Counted from the first letter of the stretch, positions 1 to 9,048 are shown. The stretch: DNA of 64,000 nt from Aliiroseovarius pelagivivens (GCF_900302485.1 NZ_OMOI01000001.1:744001-808000), one strand, 5' to 3'. Notes: a model not told the origin generated them from the letters alone. Numbers and translations are program-made.

Positions 1-936
1 ACCTCCAAGATTTCTTACGCCACCTACGTGAAAGACCGCTACACCGGATTTGGTGGAGACAGTCCGCGCAACGCGCCAGCGGATCTGAAGATGTTCCCGG
101 GATTTCTTGAGCGTTTGGCCGATGATGGCGGCACTCCTAAATATGCGCGCCCAATGTGCGTGGGTGAGGTGCGGTCCAAGGGTCAGGGCGAGCTAGAGAA
201 GGACATCGCGAACCTCAAGGCGGCGATGGCTGACCATGGCGCAGAACGAGGTTTTATGAACGCGGCCAGCCCCGGTGTGATCTCGCTGTTCCTGCAAAAT
301 GATTACTACAAATCGCGCGAGGCCTATTTGGCCGCTTTGGCTGATGCAATGAAGGCGGAATACGAAACTATCGTGGCCGCAGGATTGGACCTCCAGCTGG
401 ATTGCCCGGATCTGGCCCTGTCACGCCACATGCTCTTCACCGACTTGTCTGATGACGAGTTCATCAAGGTCGCAAATATGCATGTGGAGGCTCTGAACCA
501 CGCTTTATCAGACGTGCCCGCCGATAAGGTCCGGGTGCACATCTGTTGGGGTAATTACGAAGGGCCGCATTGCTGTGACATCCCCATGTCGAAGATGTTC
601 GATACGTTGATGGCCACGAAATCGCGCTATGTTCTGTTCGAAACCTCAAACCCACGCCACGGGCATGAATGGTCCACCTTCCGTGATCGCAAAGCTGACA
701 TCCCGGACGACAAGGTGCTGGTGCCCGGTGTCGTCGACACCACCACCAATTTCGTTGAACACCCTGAACTGGTCGCCCAGCGGATCGAACGTTTTGTGGA
801 TATCGTCGGCGCGGATCGCGTGATCGCCGGGTCCGATTGCGGCTTTGGTACCTTTGCGGGCTTCGGCGCGGTCGACCCTGACATTGCTTACGCCAAACTG
901 TCAGCCCTGTCTGAAGGGGCGGCGCTGGTCAAATGA
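1..936 (+). CDS. MetE-like cobalamin-independent methyltransferase, 5' end outside window
   Basis: The reading frame is open from base 1, so the gene starts upstream and only its last 311 codons are present. The protein resembles the C-terminal catalytic barrel of cobalamin-independent methionine synthase (UROD/MetE-like superfamily). Candidate zinc ligands are visible: a His-x-Cys pair (codons at 538-546, context VHICWGNY), a Glu in LFETSNPRHGHEW, and a Cys near the end (838-840, context GSDCGFGTF). Short stand-alone members of this family are known, but their methyl donor and acceptor are often undefined, so I do not call it metE. It overlaps the next gene by ATGA and probably forms an operon with the hydrolase and the RraA-like gene. 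Family assignment is good; the substrate is unknown. Confidence 0.8.
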   Translation, partial: TSKISYATYVKDRYTGFGGDSPRNAPADLKMFPGFLERLADDGGTPKYARPMCVGEVRSKGQGELEKDIANLKAAMADHGAERGFMNAASPGVISLFLQNDYYKSREAYLAALADAMKAEYETIVAAGLDLQLDCPDLALSRHMLFTDLSDDEFIKVANMHVEALNHALSDVPADKVRVHICWGNYEGPHCCDIPMSKMFDTLMATKSRYVLFETSNPRHGHEWSTFRDRKADIPDDKVLVPGVVDTTTNFVEHPELVAQRIERFVDIVGADRVIAGSDCGFGTFAGFGAVDPDIAYAKLSALSEGAALVK

Positions 937-1625
937 CACCACTGGTCCTGCTTCCTGGAATGATGTGCGACGCGCGGTTGTTCGCACCGCAAGTCGCTGC
1001 GTTATCTGGGTGCAGGACAGTGATTTGTGCTTCTTTGGCGGAACGCTCCAGCGTCGAGGAACTAGCTTTGGACATTCTTGCCGATGCGCCCCAGTGTTTC
1101 GCTTTGGCGGGCCTGTCAATGGGCGGGATCGTCGCGATGGAAATCCTGCGTCAAGCTCCTGAGCGGGTAGAACGGATTGCGCTTCTCGACACCAACCCAT
1201 TGGCAGAAACTGACGAGGTCAAAGCCCGCCGAATTCCCCAGATGATGGCCGTGAAAGTGGGGAAGCTCTCGGTGATCATGCGTGATGAAATGAAGCCGAA
1301 TTACCTAAGCGAGGGGCCACGGCGTGGCGAAGTGCTTGATCTGTGTATGGACATGGCACTTGATCTCGGCCCGCACGTGTTTTTGAACCAATCCCGTGCC
1401 TTGATGGATCGGTCTGACCAGACCGAAACCTTGCGCAATGCTACCGTTCCAGCGCTTATCCTGTGCGGGCGGGAAGACACGTTATGCCCGGTCGCTCGCC
1501 ACGAAATGATGGCCGGTCTGATCCCAGGCGCACGGCTGGAGATCATCGATGGTGCGGGACATTTGCCGACTTTGGAACAACCCGAAAAAACCAATGCAGC
1601 GCTTGCCCGCTGGCTGGAGGAATAA
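933..1625 (+). CDS. alpha/beta hydrolase
   Basis: A 230-residue alpha/beta-fold hydrolase. The catalytic triad can be placed: nucleophile Ser62 in the elbow GLSMGG, acid Asp182 in GREDTLCP, and His210 in GAGHLPTLEQP. The oxyanion-loop region LLPGMMCDARLF is near the N terminus. There is no signal peptide, so it is cytoplasmic. The start overlaps the MetE-like stop (ATGA) and its TAA overlaps the next start (TAATG), giving tight translational coupling. Likely an esterase or C-C bond hydrolase acting on the same unknown substrate as its neighbours; the specificity cannot be read from sequence. Confidence 0.85.
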   Translation: MTPLVLLPGMMCDARLFAPQVAALSGCRTVICASLAERSSVEELALDILADAPQCFALAGLSMGGIVAMEILRQAPERVERIALLDTNPLAETDEVKARRIPQMMAVKVGKLSVIMRDEMKPNYLSEGPRRGEVLDLCMDMALDLGPHVFLNQSRALMDRSDQTETLRNATVPALILCGREDTLCPVARHEMMAGLIPGARLEIIDGAGHLPTLEQPEKTNAALARWLEE

Positions 1626-2320
1626 TGGACGACACACTCCTAAACCTGCTCAAGCAGGTCGACACGCCGACAGTTTGCAACGCCATCGAAGTCGCGCAAG
1701 GAAAACGCGGTTTCAACGCTTTCACGCGTGGCACCATGTTGGCCTCGCATCCCGAAGCGTCCGCGATGGTCGGATACGCCCGTACCGCGAAGATTGCGGC
1801 TGTTATGCCACCAGATGAACCGCCCGAAATCATCAAGGCCCGCCGCATGGACTATTACCGCCACATGGCTGAAGGACCACGCCCCGCCATCACTGTGGTG
1901 GAAGATACCGATTTCCCACATTGCATCGGGGCCTACTGGGGCGAAATCAACACGACTGTTCACAAAGGCTTTGGCGTATCGGGGGCTCTGACAAACGGAG
2001 TAATGCGCGATCTAGGTGACCTGCCCGACGGTTTCCCAGTTGTGGCTGGTTCCATTGGCCCCAGCCATGGATTTGTACATGTCAAAGAAATCGCAACAAC
2101 AGTAACCATATTCGGCCTGGAAATCGCTGATGGAGATTTGGTTCACGCCGACCGGCATGGTGCGCTTGTCATTCCACCCGAGGTGCTGCCAGATTTGGAA
2201 ATGGCCATCCGCAGATTGCTCGACACCGAAAAGCTGGTACTGGATCCCGCACGCAAGGACGGGTTTGATTTCGACGCCTTCGAAGCCGCATGGGCAGCCT
2301 TTGAAGCGGCGCGAACATAG
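1625..2320 (+). CDS. RraA-family aldolase/decarboxylase-like protein
   Basis: A 231-residue member of the RraA / HMG-CHA aldolase family. The family core lies at residues 120-133 (GALTNGVMRDLGDL), with the Arg128-Asp129 pair that binds substrate and divalent metal in 4-hydroxy-4-methyl-2-oxoglutarate aldolases. The later segment DGDLVHADRHGALVIP is also typical. I start it at the ATG that overlaps the hydrolase stop; a longer in-frame extension would run deep into the hydrolase gene. In this operon a retro-aldol or oxaloacetate-type decarboxylation step is more plausible than RNase E regulation. Cytoplasmic. The substrate is unknown. Confidence 0.8.
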   Translation: MDDTLLNLLKQVDTPTVCNAIEVAQGKRGFNAFTRGTMLASHPEASAMVGYARTAKIAAVMPPDEPPEIIKARRMDYYRHMAEGPRPAITVVEDTDFPHCIGAYWGEINTTVHKGFGVSGALTNGVMRDLGDLPDGFPVVAGSIGPSHGFVHVKEIATTVTIFGLEIADGDLVHADRHGALVIPPEVLPDLEMAIRRLLDTEKLVLDPARKDGFDFDAFEAAWAAFEAART

Positions 2321-2349
2321 AAGTCCCCTCTTGTGTTGCAAACAACAGG

Positions 2350-2579
2350 GTGATTTTCGACGAAACATCTGCAATGTCGCACTTTTTTGCCTTCGGAGTA
2401 CGCACCACGCCTACCTGTCTGGCACGCTCAGACAGCGTGTTTTCAGCAAACCAGACGTTTGTAGTGATCGCAGCACTAGATATGATGGGCTCGATGCCGT
2501 CATTTGCCGCGATAAGCCTGAATGACCGCATTGTGCCGGTCGCACCAGTCATAAAGACAAGATCGACGAGCCCGCGCAT
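2350..2579 (-). pseudogene. possible remnant of an Asp/Glu racemase or maleate isomerase-like gene
   Basis: The 276-base gap between the RraA-like gene and the LysR gene has a minus-strand open stretch. Its translation (VDLVFMTGATGTMRSFRLI, then EPIISSAAITTNVWFAE) resembles the second half of Asp/Glu racemase, maleate isomerase and arylmalonate decarboxylase proteins, where a 'vFvsct..rt...i...e..lg.PvissnqA..W' pattern is usual. The frame then runs on into the RraA-like gene antisense without further similarity. No N-terminal half is present. I read it as a decayed 3' fragment lying downstream of the LysR gene. By-eye call only. Confidence 0.28.
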
Positions 2580-2596
2580 TTCACCGACCTGTGAAT

Positions 2597-3496
2597 CTAC
2601 AAACGGACGACTTTCAAAAGTCGTTTCAAGAAACCATCCACGATCGGATTTGTAGGCATGTTGCCTTGGTAAATTGCGCCTATCGGCCTGTGAAATTGAG
2701 GGTGATCAAAGGGAAGAAAACACAGTTGATCAAAAAGGTATGTGCGGGTGGTTTCAATCGGCATCGAGGTGATCAGGTCGGTTGCGGACACGATCTCTAG
2801 TGCGGAACGGATTGAGTCGGTTTCGCAGACGATGTGCATATGATGAACGCCTGAAGCGATCATCGCGGCCTCTGTTTGTTGCCTCAGAAGGCTTCCTCGT
2901 GAATGGGCAAGCCAGGACTGAGACATCAGGTCAGAAGGTAAGATATTGCGTTTGTGGGTCAGCGGGTGGTCCATCCGGCACATGATCGCCACGCGGTCAT
3001 CAATCATGGGGATGAACTCAAGCCCATCGACGGGGTCCGCCAGACTTTGAGGACCAAAGACCACATCGATTTGACCGCGCTGCAGCATGCTGCGGAGTTC
3101 ATGCACCAGCCCGGTGCGAAGCTCGACATTGCAGTTGGGGTTGTCCGCTATGAACTGGGAAAGAGTGTCCGTCAGGAAACGCCCAGCAACGATAGGTGGG
3201 GCCCCGATCCTTAGCTGACCGGCGGCACCAGCGGCGGCCAGATCGGCAAGGTTACCTGCTTGCTCTTCGGCAATGCGGATCGCCAGCCCGTTGCGCGCGA
3301 GCTTAAGCCCCAAGTCATTGGGTACCGATCTGCGCCCATCACGTTTGAAAACTGGCGCGCAAAGCCTGTCTTCCAAGGCTCGCATGTTCCGGCTGAGCGC
3401 GGGTTGCGTCAGCGCCAATCGATCCGCTGCGGCTTGAAACGAACCTGCCTCAACTATCACAGAAAGCTGGGCAAGGTGTTTGGGGTCAAGTTTCAT
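2597..3496 (-). CDS. LysR-family transcriptional regulator
   Basis: A 299-residue LysR regulator. The N-terminal winged helix-turn-helix is at about residues 5-60 (LAQLSVIVEAGSFQAAADRL, then ALTQPALSRNMRALEDRL). It is followed by a linker helix and a periplasmic-binding-protein-like effector domain that begins around residue 90 (LRIGAPPIVAGRF). It is divergent from the TAXI TRAP genes, with an 86-base gap to the start at 3583. By the usual LysR arrangement it should control that transporter and probably itself. The effector is unknown; it may be the imported compound or a product of the MetE-like/hydrolase/RraA operon. Confidence 0.9.
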   Translation of the reverse strand: MKLDPKHLAQLSVIVEAGSFQAAADRLALTQPALSRNMRALEDRLCAPVFKRDGRRSVPNDLGLKLARNGLAIRIAEEQAGNLADLAAAGAAGQLRIGAPPIVAGRFLTDTLSQFIADNPNCNVELRTGLVHELRSMLQRGQIDVVFGPQSLADPVDGLEFIPMIDDRVAIMCRMDHPLTHKRNILPSDLMSQSWLAHSRGSLLRQQTEAAMIASGVHHMHIVCETDSIRSALEIVSATDLITSMPIETTRTYLFDQLCFLPFDHPQFHRPIGAIYQGNMPTNPIVDGFLKRLLKVVRL

Positions 3497-3582
3497 ATCA
3501 ATTTGTTATCTATTGGTGGCTATGTTTGATTATATATGAAGTATTGAACCTGTTAAACTCCTTTCAAACTAGGGAGGATAAA

Positions 3583-4587
3583 ATGTTTCACTTCAAAGCA
3601 CTCGCAGGGGTGGCGATTGCAGCCGTCACGGCGATTTCTGCAACAACTGCATCGGCCGACATCTTCAAAGGCGAAACCGCGGGCGTTGGTGATCCGGTGC
3701 ACACAATGTTCGTGGCATTTGCCAATCAGGCGGGCAAATCGGATGTCCAAATTCAGGTCAATGCCGGGCAAACCTTGACCAAATCGATGCTGAAAGGCGC
3801 TAAGGGCGAGATCGACTTCTTCTCGAGCGTGCCGTCACTGGTGAACCTGATGGCGGGTCAAAAGGCGATGTATGCCAATATTGACGACGCGCCAGAACTT
3901 TCAAAGAACCTTCGCGCGATCCTTGGGTTCAAAGCGGGTGCATATCACCCTGTCACACTGGCAAGTTCTGGCATCGAGGACTGGGCGGGTATCAAGGGCA
4001 AAACTGTGTTCACGGGCCCACCCGCCGGGTCGGCTTCGGCTACGTCGGAAGCCTTAATCAAGAACATCGCGGGTCTTGAGGCCGGAACGGACTATACCTC
4101 GGTGCGTCTGAGCTGGGGCGAGGGCTACACGGCCTTGGCCGATGGCAAGATCGACGTGATGGTCCGCCCGGCTGAAATCGGATCAGCACGCATCGAGCAA
4201 TTCGGTCTGTCCGGCGAGTTCCGCGTTCTGTCCATCCCAGAGGCGTCGATCGAAGACGAAGCGATGCAAGCTTTGTTCGGTCGTCCCGGCCGCGGCATGA
4301 TGCAGTTTGATGGCAGCGTCTATAAGGGGCAACTGACCGAAGGCACCATCACCGCTTTGGGGTTCTTCCAGTTTGTGGGCACCCATGCTGGCGTGTCGGA
4401 CGACGTAGTCTATAACGCGACCAAAGCGTTCTGGGAAAATATTGAAGAAGTCCAGGCGACCGCGTTCTTCTTGAAGGGCGTCACAAAAGAAACCGCATTC
4501 ACATCGGTCAACGTCCCGCTGCACCCCGGTGCGCTGCGTTACTATGACGAAGCAGGTTTTGACGTTCCGGGTAATCTGCGTCCGTAG
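3583..4587 (+). CDS. TAXI-family TRAP transporter solute-binding protein
   Basis: A 334-residue periplasmic receptor of the TAXI type. The signal peptide ends at about residue 25 (TTASA, then DIFKGE). The mature part has TAXI-family segments such as GKTVFTGPPAGSASATSEAL and a late domain containing ADGKIDVMVRPAEIGSARIEQ. The start chosen is the ATG at 3583 preceded by GGGAGGATAAA; an earlier in-frame codon lies before this ribosome site and would spoil the signal peptide. A perfect stem-loop (4601-4627) separates it from the fused permease, consistent with higher expression of the receptor. The ligand is unknown. Confidence 0.88.
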   Translation: MFHFKALAGVAIAAVTAISATTASADIFKGETAGVGDPVHTMFVAFANQAGKSDVQIQVNAGQTLTKSMLKGAKGEIDFFSSVPSLVNLMAGQKAMYANIDDAPELSKNLRAILGFKAGAYHPVTLASSGIEDWAGIKGKTVFTGPPAGSASATSEALIKNIAGLEAGTDYTSVRLSWGEGYTALADGKIDVMVRPAEIGSARIEQFGLSGEFRVLSIPEASIEDEAMQALFGRPGRGMMQFDGSVYKGQLTEGTITALGFFQFVGTHAGVSDDVVYNATKAFWENIEEVQATAFFLKGVTKETAFTSVNVPLHPGALRYYDEAGFDVPGNLRP

Positions 4588-4600
4588 CACCCTCGCAGCT

Positions 4601-4627
4601 CTATCGGGCCGTTCAGTCGCCCGATAG
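4601..4627 (+). promoter_or_regulatory. intercistronic stem-loop between TAXI receptor and permease
   Basis: A perfect 9-base-pair inverted repeat, CTATCGGGC and GCCCGATAG, with a 9-base loop, starts 13 bases after the receptor stop. There is no T-run behind it, so it is more likely a 3'-end stabiliser or attenuator than a full terminator. Confidence 0.6.
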
Positions 4628-4662
4628 ACTCCTTTCACGATCCGCACCATTTGGAGACTGCC

Positions 4663-6588
4663 ATGTCTGCCCTGATGAGTTCATTCGGCGGGATCAACCG
4701 CGTATTCTCAATCGCTTCAGTTCTGGCTTGCGCCGCACTTGGGGTGATTGCCCTCTACAGCTCTGGCCTCGGGCTTTTGGACCCCAAACTGCACCGCGCA
4801 ACAGGCTTTGCATTGGCGCTAATTGTTGGTGTCGCATTGTCGCAAAAAACACGCGCAGCAAAGCACAAGGACAGCCACCAGCCTCTGCAGGGTTTGCATC
4901 TGACCATCGATATTGCACTTGTAGCGGTGGGGATCTGGGCGATCTGGTCTTTTTTCTTCGTACAGACTCAGATGGAGGAAGCGCTCTATGACGTCTCGAA
5001 CCGAGATGCGTGGCCAGCACTTGCTGGGCTTGCGGTCTTTTTGGAACTTTGCCGCCGAATTTGGGGCTGGGGATTGTTCACTGTCGGCTCGCTTGCGGTC
5101 ATATATCTGTTCGTGGGACAGCATGCCCCTGGGCTTATGGAGCATACTGGCTTTACCCTGAAAGAAGTGGCTGAAGCACTCTGGTACAACACCAACAAAG
5201 GTGTCTTTGGATCGATCACAAACATCGTTCTGGTGACAGTGTTCATCTTCATCATTTTTGGCGTTCTGTTGGAAGGAACTGGCGCAGGCGACACCCTTCT
5301 GAAATTCGCCTTTCTGGCCACTCGACGTACTCGAGGAGGACCAGCGCACGCAGCCATCTTAGCTTCGTCCATGTTTGGCACTATGTCCGGATCGACCGTG
5401 GCCAACATTGTGGGCACAGGAACTTTCACCATTCCCATGATTAAGAAGCGTGGCTTTTCACCAACCTTCGCGGCAGGGATCGAGGCAACGGCTTCGTCGG
5501 GCGGGCAGATTATGCCGCCGATCATGGGCGCTGCTGCGCTGGTCATGGCGGACCTGACCGGTGTTGGTTATCTGAACGTGATCGTCGCGGCCCTGTTCCC
5601 GGCGTTGTTCTATTACTTCAGCCTGTTCTCGGCCGTGACGGTAGAGGCGCGCCGCCAAGGCATCGAGGTGCAGGCGTTGACCGTCGAGGACAAAATCACC
5701 CGAGTGGACATGATCAACTCGGTTCTGTTCATCGGTCCGATTGCGACCGTGATCGCGTCGCTGATAGGGGGTGTCTCGACCTCGAAAGCGGGGTTTTATG
5801 CGGTCATCGTCCTTGTGCTTCTGTCGGTCATCAATCCTGATGTGCGAAATGATCCGAAACGTCTTTGGAACAGCTTTGTCAAAGGCGCACAGTCCGGCGC
5901 GACCCTTCTGATTGCCATCGCAGCGATTGGTATTCTTGTGGGATCCTTGGACTCCACGGGTCTTGGTCTGAAGCTTGCCAATGTGATTAGCGCAGTTCGG
6001 GGGGAAAGCCTGTTCTCGGCGCTGCTGGTTGCAATGCTGGGCGCGCTGGTGCTGGGGATGGGTATGCCCACCTTGCCGGCTTACCTGATCATTATCTTGG
6101 TCATGGGCCCTGCGATCCAAGCACTGGGCGTGTCGATGCTGACCGCGCACATGTTCGTGTTCTACTATGGCGTCGCGTCATCGCTGACCCCGCCAGTGGC
6201 AATCGCGGCATATGCTGCCGCACCGATTGCAGGGGCAAACCCGTTGATGACGGCGCTGATGTCATTCCGACTGGGCATGTCGAAGTTCATCATCCCGTTC
6301 ATCTTCGCCTTCTATCCAACAATCCTGATCATCGAGGAATTCAGCCTGCTGCCCTTCCTGTGGATTGTCGCACGGACCTGCTTCTGCATCTGGCTCTTTT
6401 CCTCAGCCCTATCCGGCTTTGACCGCACCAAACTGACAGTTCCGGAAATTGTGCTGAGGTTCCTCACAGCATTCACGCTACTTGCAATCAGCCCTGTGGT
6501 GCATCTGCCCGCACTGGCTATTGGCGTGGCGCTGATCCTGTTTGACATCCGCCGTAGCCGCACCACCCAACAAGAGGTCGCATCATGA
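4663..6588 (+). CDS. TRAP transporter fused 4TM/12TM permease (TAXI-associated)
   Basis: A 641-residue integral membrane protein with many hydrophobic segments, matching the fused DctQM-type permease that accompanies TAXI receptors. The N-terminal part (about residues 1-130) holds the small-subunit-like helices. The rest is the large transport subunit, with conserved TRAP segments including FGTMSGSTVANIVGTGTFTI and GMPTLPAYLI. Inner membrane, sodium-driven secondary uptake by analogy with the family. The ATG at 4663 is preceded by TTGGAGAC; a TTG four codons earlier is in frame but lies on that site. The stop overlaps the sulfatase start by ATGA, so the sulfatase probably belongs to the same unit. 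Confidence 0.9.
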   Translation: MSALMSSFGGINRVFSIASVLACAALGVIALYSSGLGLLDPKLHRATGFALALIVGVALSQKTRAAKHKDSHQPLQGLHLTIDIALVAVGIWAIWSFFFVQTQMEEALYDVSNRDAWPALAGLAVFLELCRRIWGWGLFTVGSLAVIYLFVGQHAPGLMEHTGFTLKEVAEALWYNTNKGVFGSITNIVLVTVFIFIIFGVLLEGTGAGDTLLKFAFLATRRTRGGPAHAAILASSMFGTMSGSTVANIVGTGTFTIPMIKKRGFSPTFAAGIEATASSGGQIMPPIMGAAALVMADLTGVGYLNVIVAALFPALFYYFSLFSAVTVEARRQGIEVQALTVEDKITRVDMINSVLFIGPIATVIASLIGGVSTSKAGFYAVIVLVLLSVINPDVRNDPKRLWNSFVKGAQSGATLLIAIAAIGILVGSLDSTGLGLKLANVISAVRGESLFSALLVAMLGALVLGMGMPTLPAYLIIILVMGPAIQALGVSMLTAHMFVFYYGVASSLTPPVAIAAYAAAPIAGANPLMTALMSFRLGMSKFIIPFIFAFYPTILIIEEFSLLPFLWIVARTCFCIWLFSSALSGFDRTKLTVPEIVLRFLTAFTLLAISPVVHLPALAIGVALILFDIRRSRTTQQEVAS

Positions 6589-8156
6589 GCAAGCAACCCA
6601 ACTTCCTGTTCATCATCACCGATCAGCACCGCGCAGATCATCTGGGCTGCTATGGAAACCCGGTTGTGAAGACGCCAAACATCGACAGCATCGCCAAAAC
6701 CGGCACTCGGTTTGACAGGTTCTATGTGGCCAATCCGATCTGCATGCCCAACCGGGCGTCGATCATGACCGGACGCATGTGTTCGGCTCATGGTGCCCGC
6801 CACAACGGCATACCGCTGTCAAAGGACCACACGACATTTGTCGAGTTACTGCGCGACGCAGGCTATCGGACGGGTCTGATTGGCAAATCGCATTTGCAGA
6901 GCTTTACGGGTCTTCCCGCGACCAACCAATTTGAACCGAAAGAAGGCAAACGAGCGCCCTCGGCACATCTTCAGGATGCGTACAAAAACAACCGCCAGGG
7001 AGAAGAATACGAGCTTGAGCTTGTGCCGGATTGGGATAGGCCTATTTCTGAGCGGCTGACGGGCGATTTCTATGGCTTCGAGCACGTCGAAATTGCCGCT
7101 GACCACGCCGATCAGGCCTCAGGAGATTATCTTCTTTGGGCGCGCGAGCAGCGTTCGGATTTTGACGATCTTGTGGGACCGGACAATGCCCTTCCCGACA
7201 ATCGTATTAATGCCCCTCAAGCGTGGAGGACCGCAGTTCCGGAAGAGCTCTACTCGACATCATGGATCGCAGACCGGTCGGAAGATTGGCTTGCTGAGCG
7301 TGCTCAGGAAGATGCTCCATTCTTCCTGCAAATGTCCTTTCCTGACCCACATCACCCGTTCACGCCGCCGGGAAAATACTGGGACATGTACGACCCAGCA
7401 GAGATCGAGCTGCCAAGTTCGTTCGGGAAAGGGAACTTGCCTCCGATCAAAGCGATGCAAAGGGCGATGGAAGAGGGTACTGACCCGCGTGATAACCAGA
7501 ACCCGTTTGCTGTGACCGAGGACGAGGCCCGTGCCATCATCGCGCTGACCTATGGCATGATCACCATGATCGACGATGCGATTGGCCGTGTGCTCAAGCG
7601 TCTGGAAGACCTTGGGCTGGCGGACAACACGGTGGTTATCTTCACCACCGACCACGGCGACTATATGGGCGACCACGGGCTGATGCTGAAACTGCTTTTG
7701 CACTATCAGGGCACCATTCGTGTGCCGTTCATCTGGAATGATCCGACGACGCCCGTGCCCGCGAATGCGGATCAAGGGCTGGCTTCTTCCATCGATATTG
7801 CCACGACCATCTTGTCGCGCGCAGGCATTCAGCCCTTCAACGGCATTCAGGGGCGGGATCTTTTCTTATCTGATCCTCCAGAAGCCATCATCGTTGAAGA
7901 GGACAGCCAGCGTACAATGACCGGCTTCGACAAGCCGCAGCGTGTACGTACCGTGGTTACAGACCGCTATCGGATGTCGTTGCGGGAAGGTGAAAACTGG
8001 CATGAGCTGTATGATCTTGAGAGTGATCCATATGAGCTTGCAAACCAATATGACGATCCAAACTATGAAAGCGTCAGGCATTCGGTGACTGAGGCGATGC
8101 TGAGACGGATCATAAACTTACAAGACCGATCTCCACTCCCAGCCTACAGAGCCTGA
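6585..8156 (+). CDS. sulfatase / alkaline-phosphatase-superfamily hydrolase
   Basis: A 523-residue member of the arylsulfatase and phosphonate monoester hydrolase branch. The N-terminal metal site includes Asp13 (FIITDQHRADHLGC). The maturation motif is ICMPNRASIMTGR, with Cys53 at the formylglycine position. The C-x-P-x-R core is present, but Met and Asn replace the usual small residues around the Pro. A second metal-binding stretch, TTDHGDYMGDHG, lies in the C-terminal half. There is no signal peptide, so it acts in the cytoplasm after uptake, presumably on a sulfate or phosphonate ester delivered by the co-transcribed TAXI transporter. Sulfatase versus phosphonate hydrolase is undecided. 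Confidence 0.87.
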   Translation: MSKQPNFLFIITDQHRADHLGCYGNPVVKTPNIDSIAKTGTRFDRFYVANPICMPNRASIMTGRMCSAHGARHNGIPLSKDHTTFVELLRDAGYRTGLIGKSHLQSFTGLPATNQFEPKEGKRAPSAHLQDAYKNNRQGEEYELELVPDWDRPISERLTGDFYGFEHVEIAADHADQASGDYLLWAREQRSDFDDLVGPDNALPDNRINAPQAWRTAVPEELYSTSWIADRSEDWLAERAQEDAPFFLQMSFPDPHHPFTPPGKYWDMYDPAEIELPSSFGKGNLPPIKAMQRAMEEGTDPRDNQNPFAVTEDEARAIIALTYGMITMIDDAIGRVLKRLEDLGLADNTVVIFTTDHGDYMGDHGLMLKLLLHYQGTIRVPFIWNDPTTPVPANADQGLASSIDIATTILSRAGIQPFNGIQGRDLFLSDPPEAIIVEEDSQRTMTGFDKPQRVRTVVTDRYRMSLREGENWHELYDLESDPYELANQYDDPNYESVRHSVTEAMLRRIINLQDRSPLPAYRA

Positions 8157-8231
8157 CAACTGCTTGCCCAACAAGTTGCATGCGATCCCAAAAGTAGCAG
8201 CAGACGTTCCGAAATCATGCACCGAACAGCA

Positions 8232-9048
8232 GGCTCTGTCAGAAGAAACCAGCTTGAGGCGGGGAGGGCGCTGATCTAGCGTCCTTCCATGTCAAAACGC
8301 GACCCCTTCAAATATCTCAAAACCAGCCCGGAGATCATCAAGCTGGCAGTGATGATGTATGTGCGGTTTCCATTGTCGCTTCGGAATGTTGAAGATCTTT
8401 TGCACGAACGCGGGATGGAAATCAGCCATGAATCGGTTCGATTTTGGTGGAACAGGTTCGGCCCATTGTTTGCCGCTGAGATCCGGAGAAACAGGGTCAG
8501 CCGGCTGCGCTCGTATTCAAACTGGCAGGGGCACCTGGACGAGGTCTTCGTGAAGATCAACGGGGAGCGGTACTGTTTTTGGCGGGCCGTGGATCACGAA
8601 GGTGAAGTCTTGGAAAGCTATGTTACCAAACGTCGGAACAAGCGTGCTGCCCTTAAATTCTTGAAGAAAGCAATGAAGCGATACGGCCAACCCGAGCTTG
8701 TCGTCACAGACCGATTGAGGTCCTACGCGGCCGCGATGCGAGAAATCGGAAACGGGGACAAACAAGCTACCGGCCGTTACTTGAACAACCGGATCGAGAA
8801 TTCTCATCTTCCTTTCCGACGACGAGAACGGGAGATGTCCCGCTTTAGACGAATGCGAAGTTTGCAGAAATTTGTCGCCGTTCACGTCTCCATCTTCAAT
8901 CACTTCAATCATGAACGCAGCCTGTCAAACAGAGATCAATTCAAGCTCAATCGCACCGCTGCTCTTGTCGAGTGGCGCGGTCTCTGCACAGCAAAAGGGA
9001 CAGCTATGCCAGCTGAGTAGAGACTGGTTCGAATTTGTCTGACAGCAC
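8232..9048 (+). mobile_element. IS6-family insertion sequence, intact copy (about 817 bp)
   Basis: Imperfect terminal inverted repeats bound one transposase gene. The left end begins GGCTCTGTCAGAAGAAA and the right end, read on the other strand, begins GTGCTGTCAGACAAATT. The 8-base flanks (GAACAGCA and AGTCCCGC) do not match, so no target duplication is visible. It sits between the sulfatase operon and the malonate genes. The ends are inferred from the repeats and from the two relics elsewhere in the window. Confidence 0.8.
8289..9020 (+). CDS. IS6-family transposase
   Basis: A 243-residue DDE transposase of the IS6 family. Catalytic acids are Asp84 (HLDEVFVKI), Asp141 (LVVTDRLRSY) and Glu170 (LNNRIENSH). 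The N-terminal region (VRFPLSLRNVEDLLHERG) is the DNA-binding part, and the C-terminal FRRRERE...FRRMRSLQKF stretch is typical of alphaproteobacterial members. It is uninterrupted and keeps all three catalytic residues, so it is probably functional. Confidence 0.93.
   Translation: MSKRDPFKYLKTSPEIIKLAVMMYVRFPLSLRNVEDLLHERGMEISHESVRFWWNRFGPLFAAEIRRNRVSRLRSYSNWQGHLDEVFVKINGERYCFWRAVDHEGEVLESYVTKRRNKRAALKFLKKAMKRYGQPELVVTDRLRSYAAAMREIGNGDKQATGRYLNNRIENSHLPFRRREREMSRFRRMRSLQKFVAVHVSIFNHFNHERSLSNRDQFKLNRTAALVEWRGLCTAKGTAMPAE

Noticed and set aside
53..936. Calling the first gene metE (methionine synthase).
   Set aside because: The 5' end is missing and the gene context is catabolic; short MetE-like proteins often have other acceptors.
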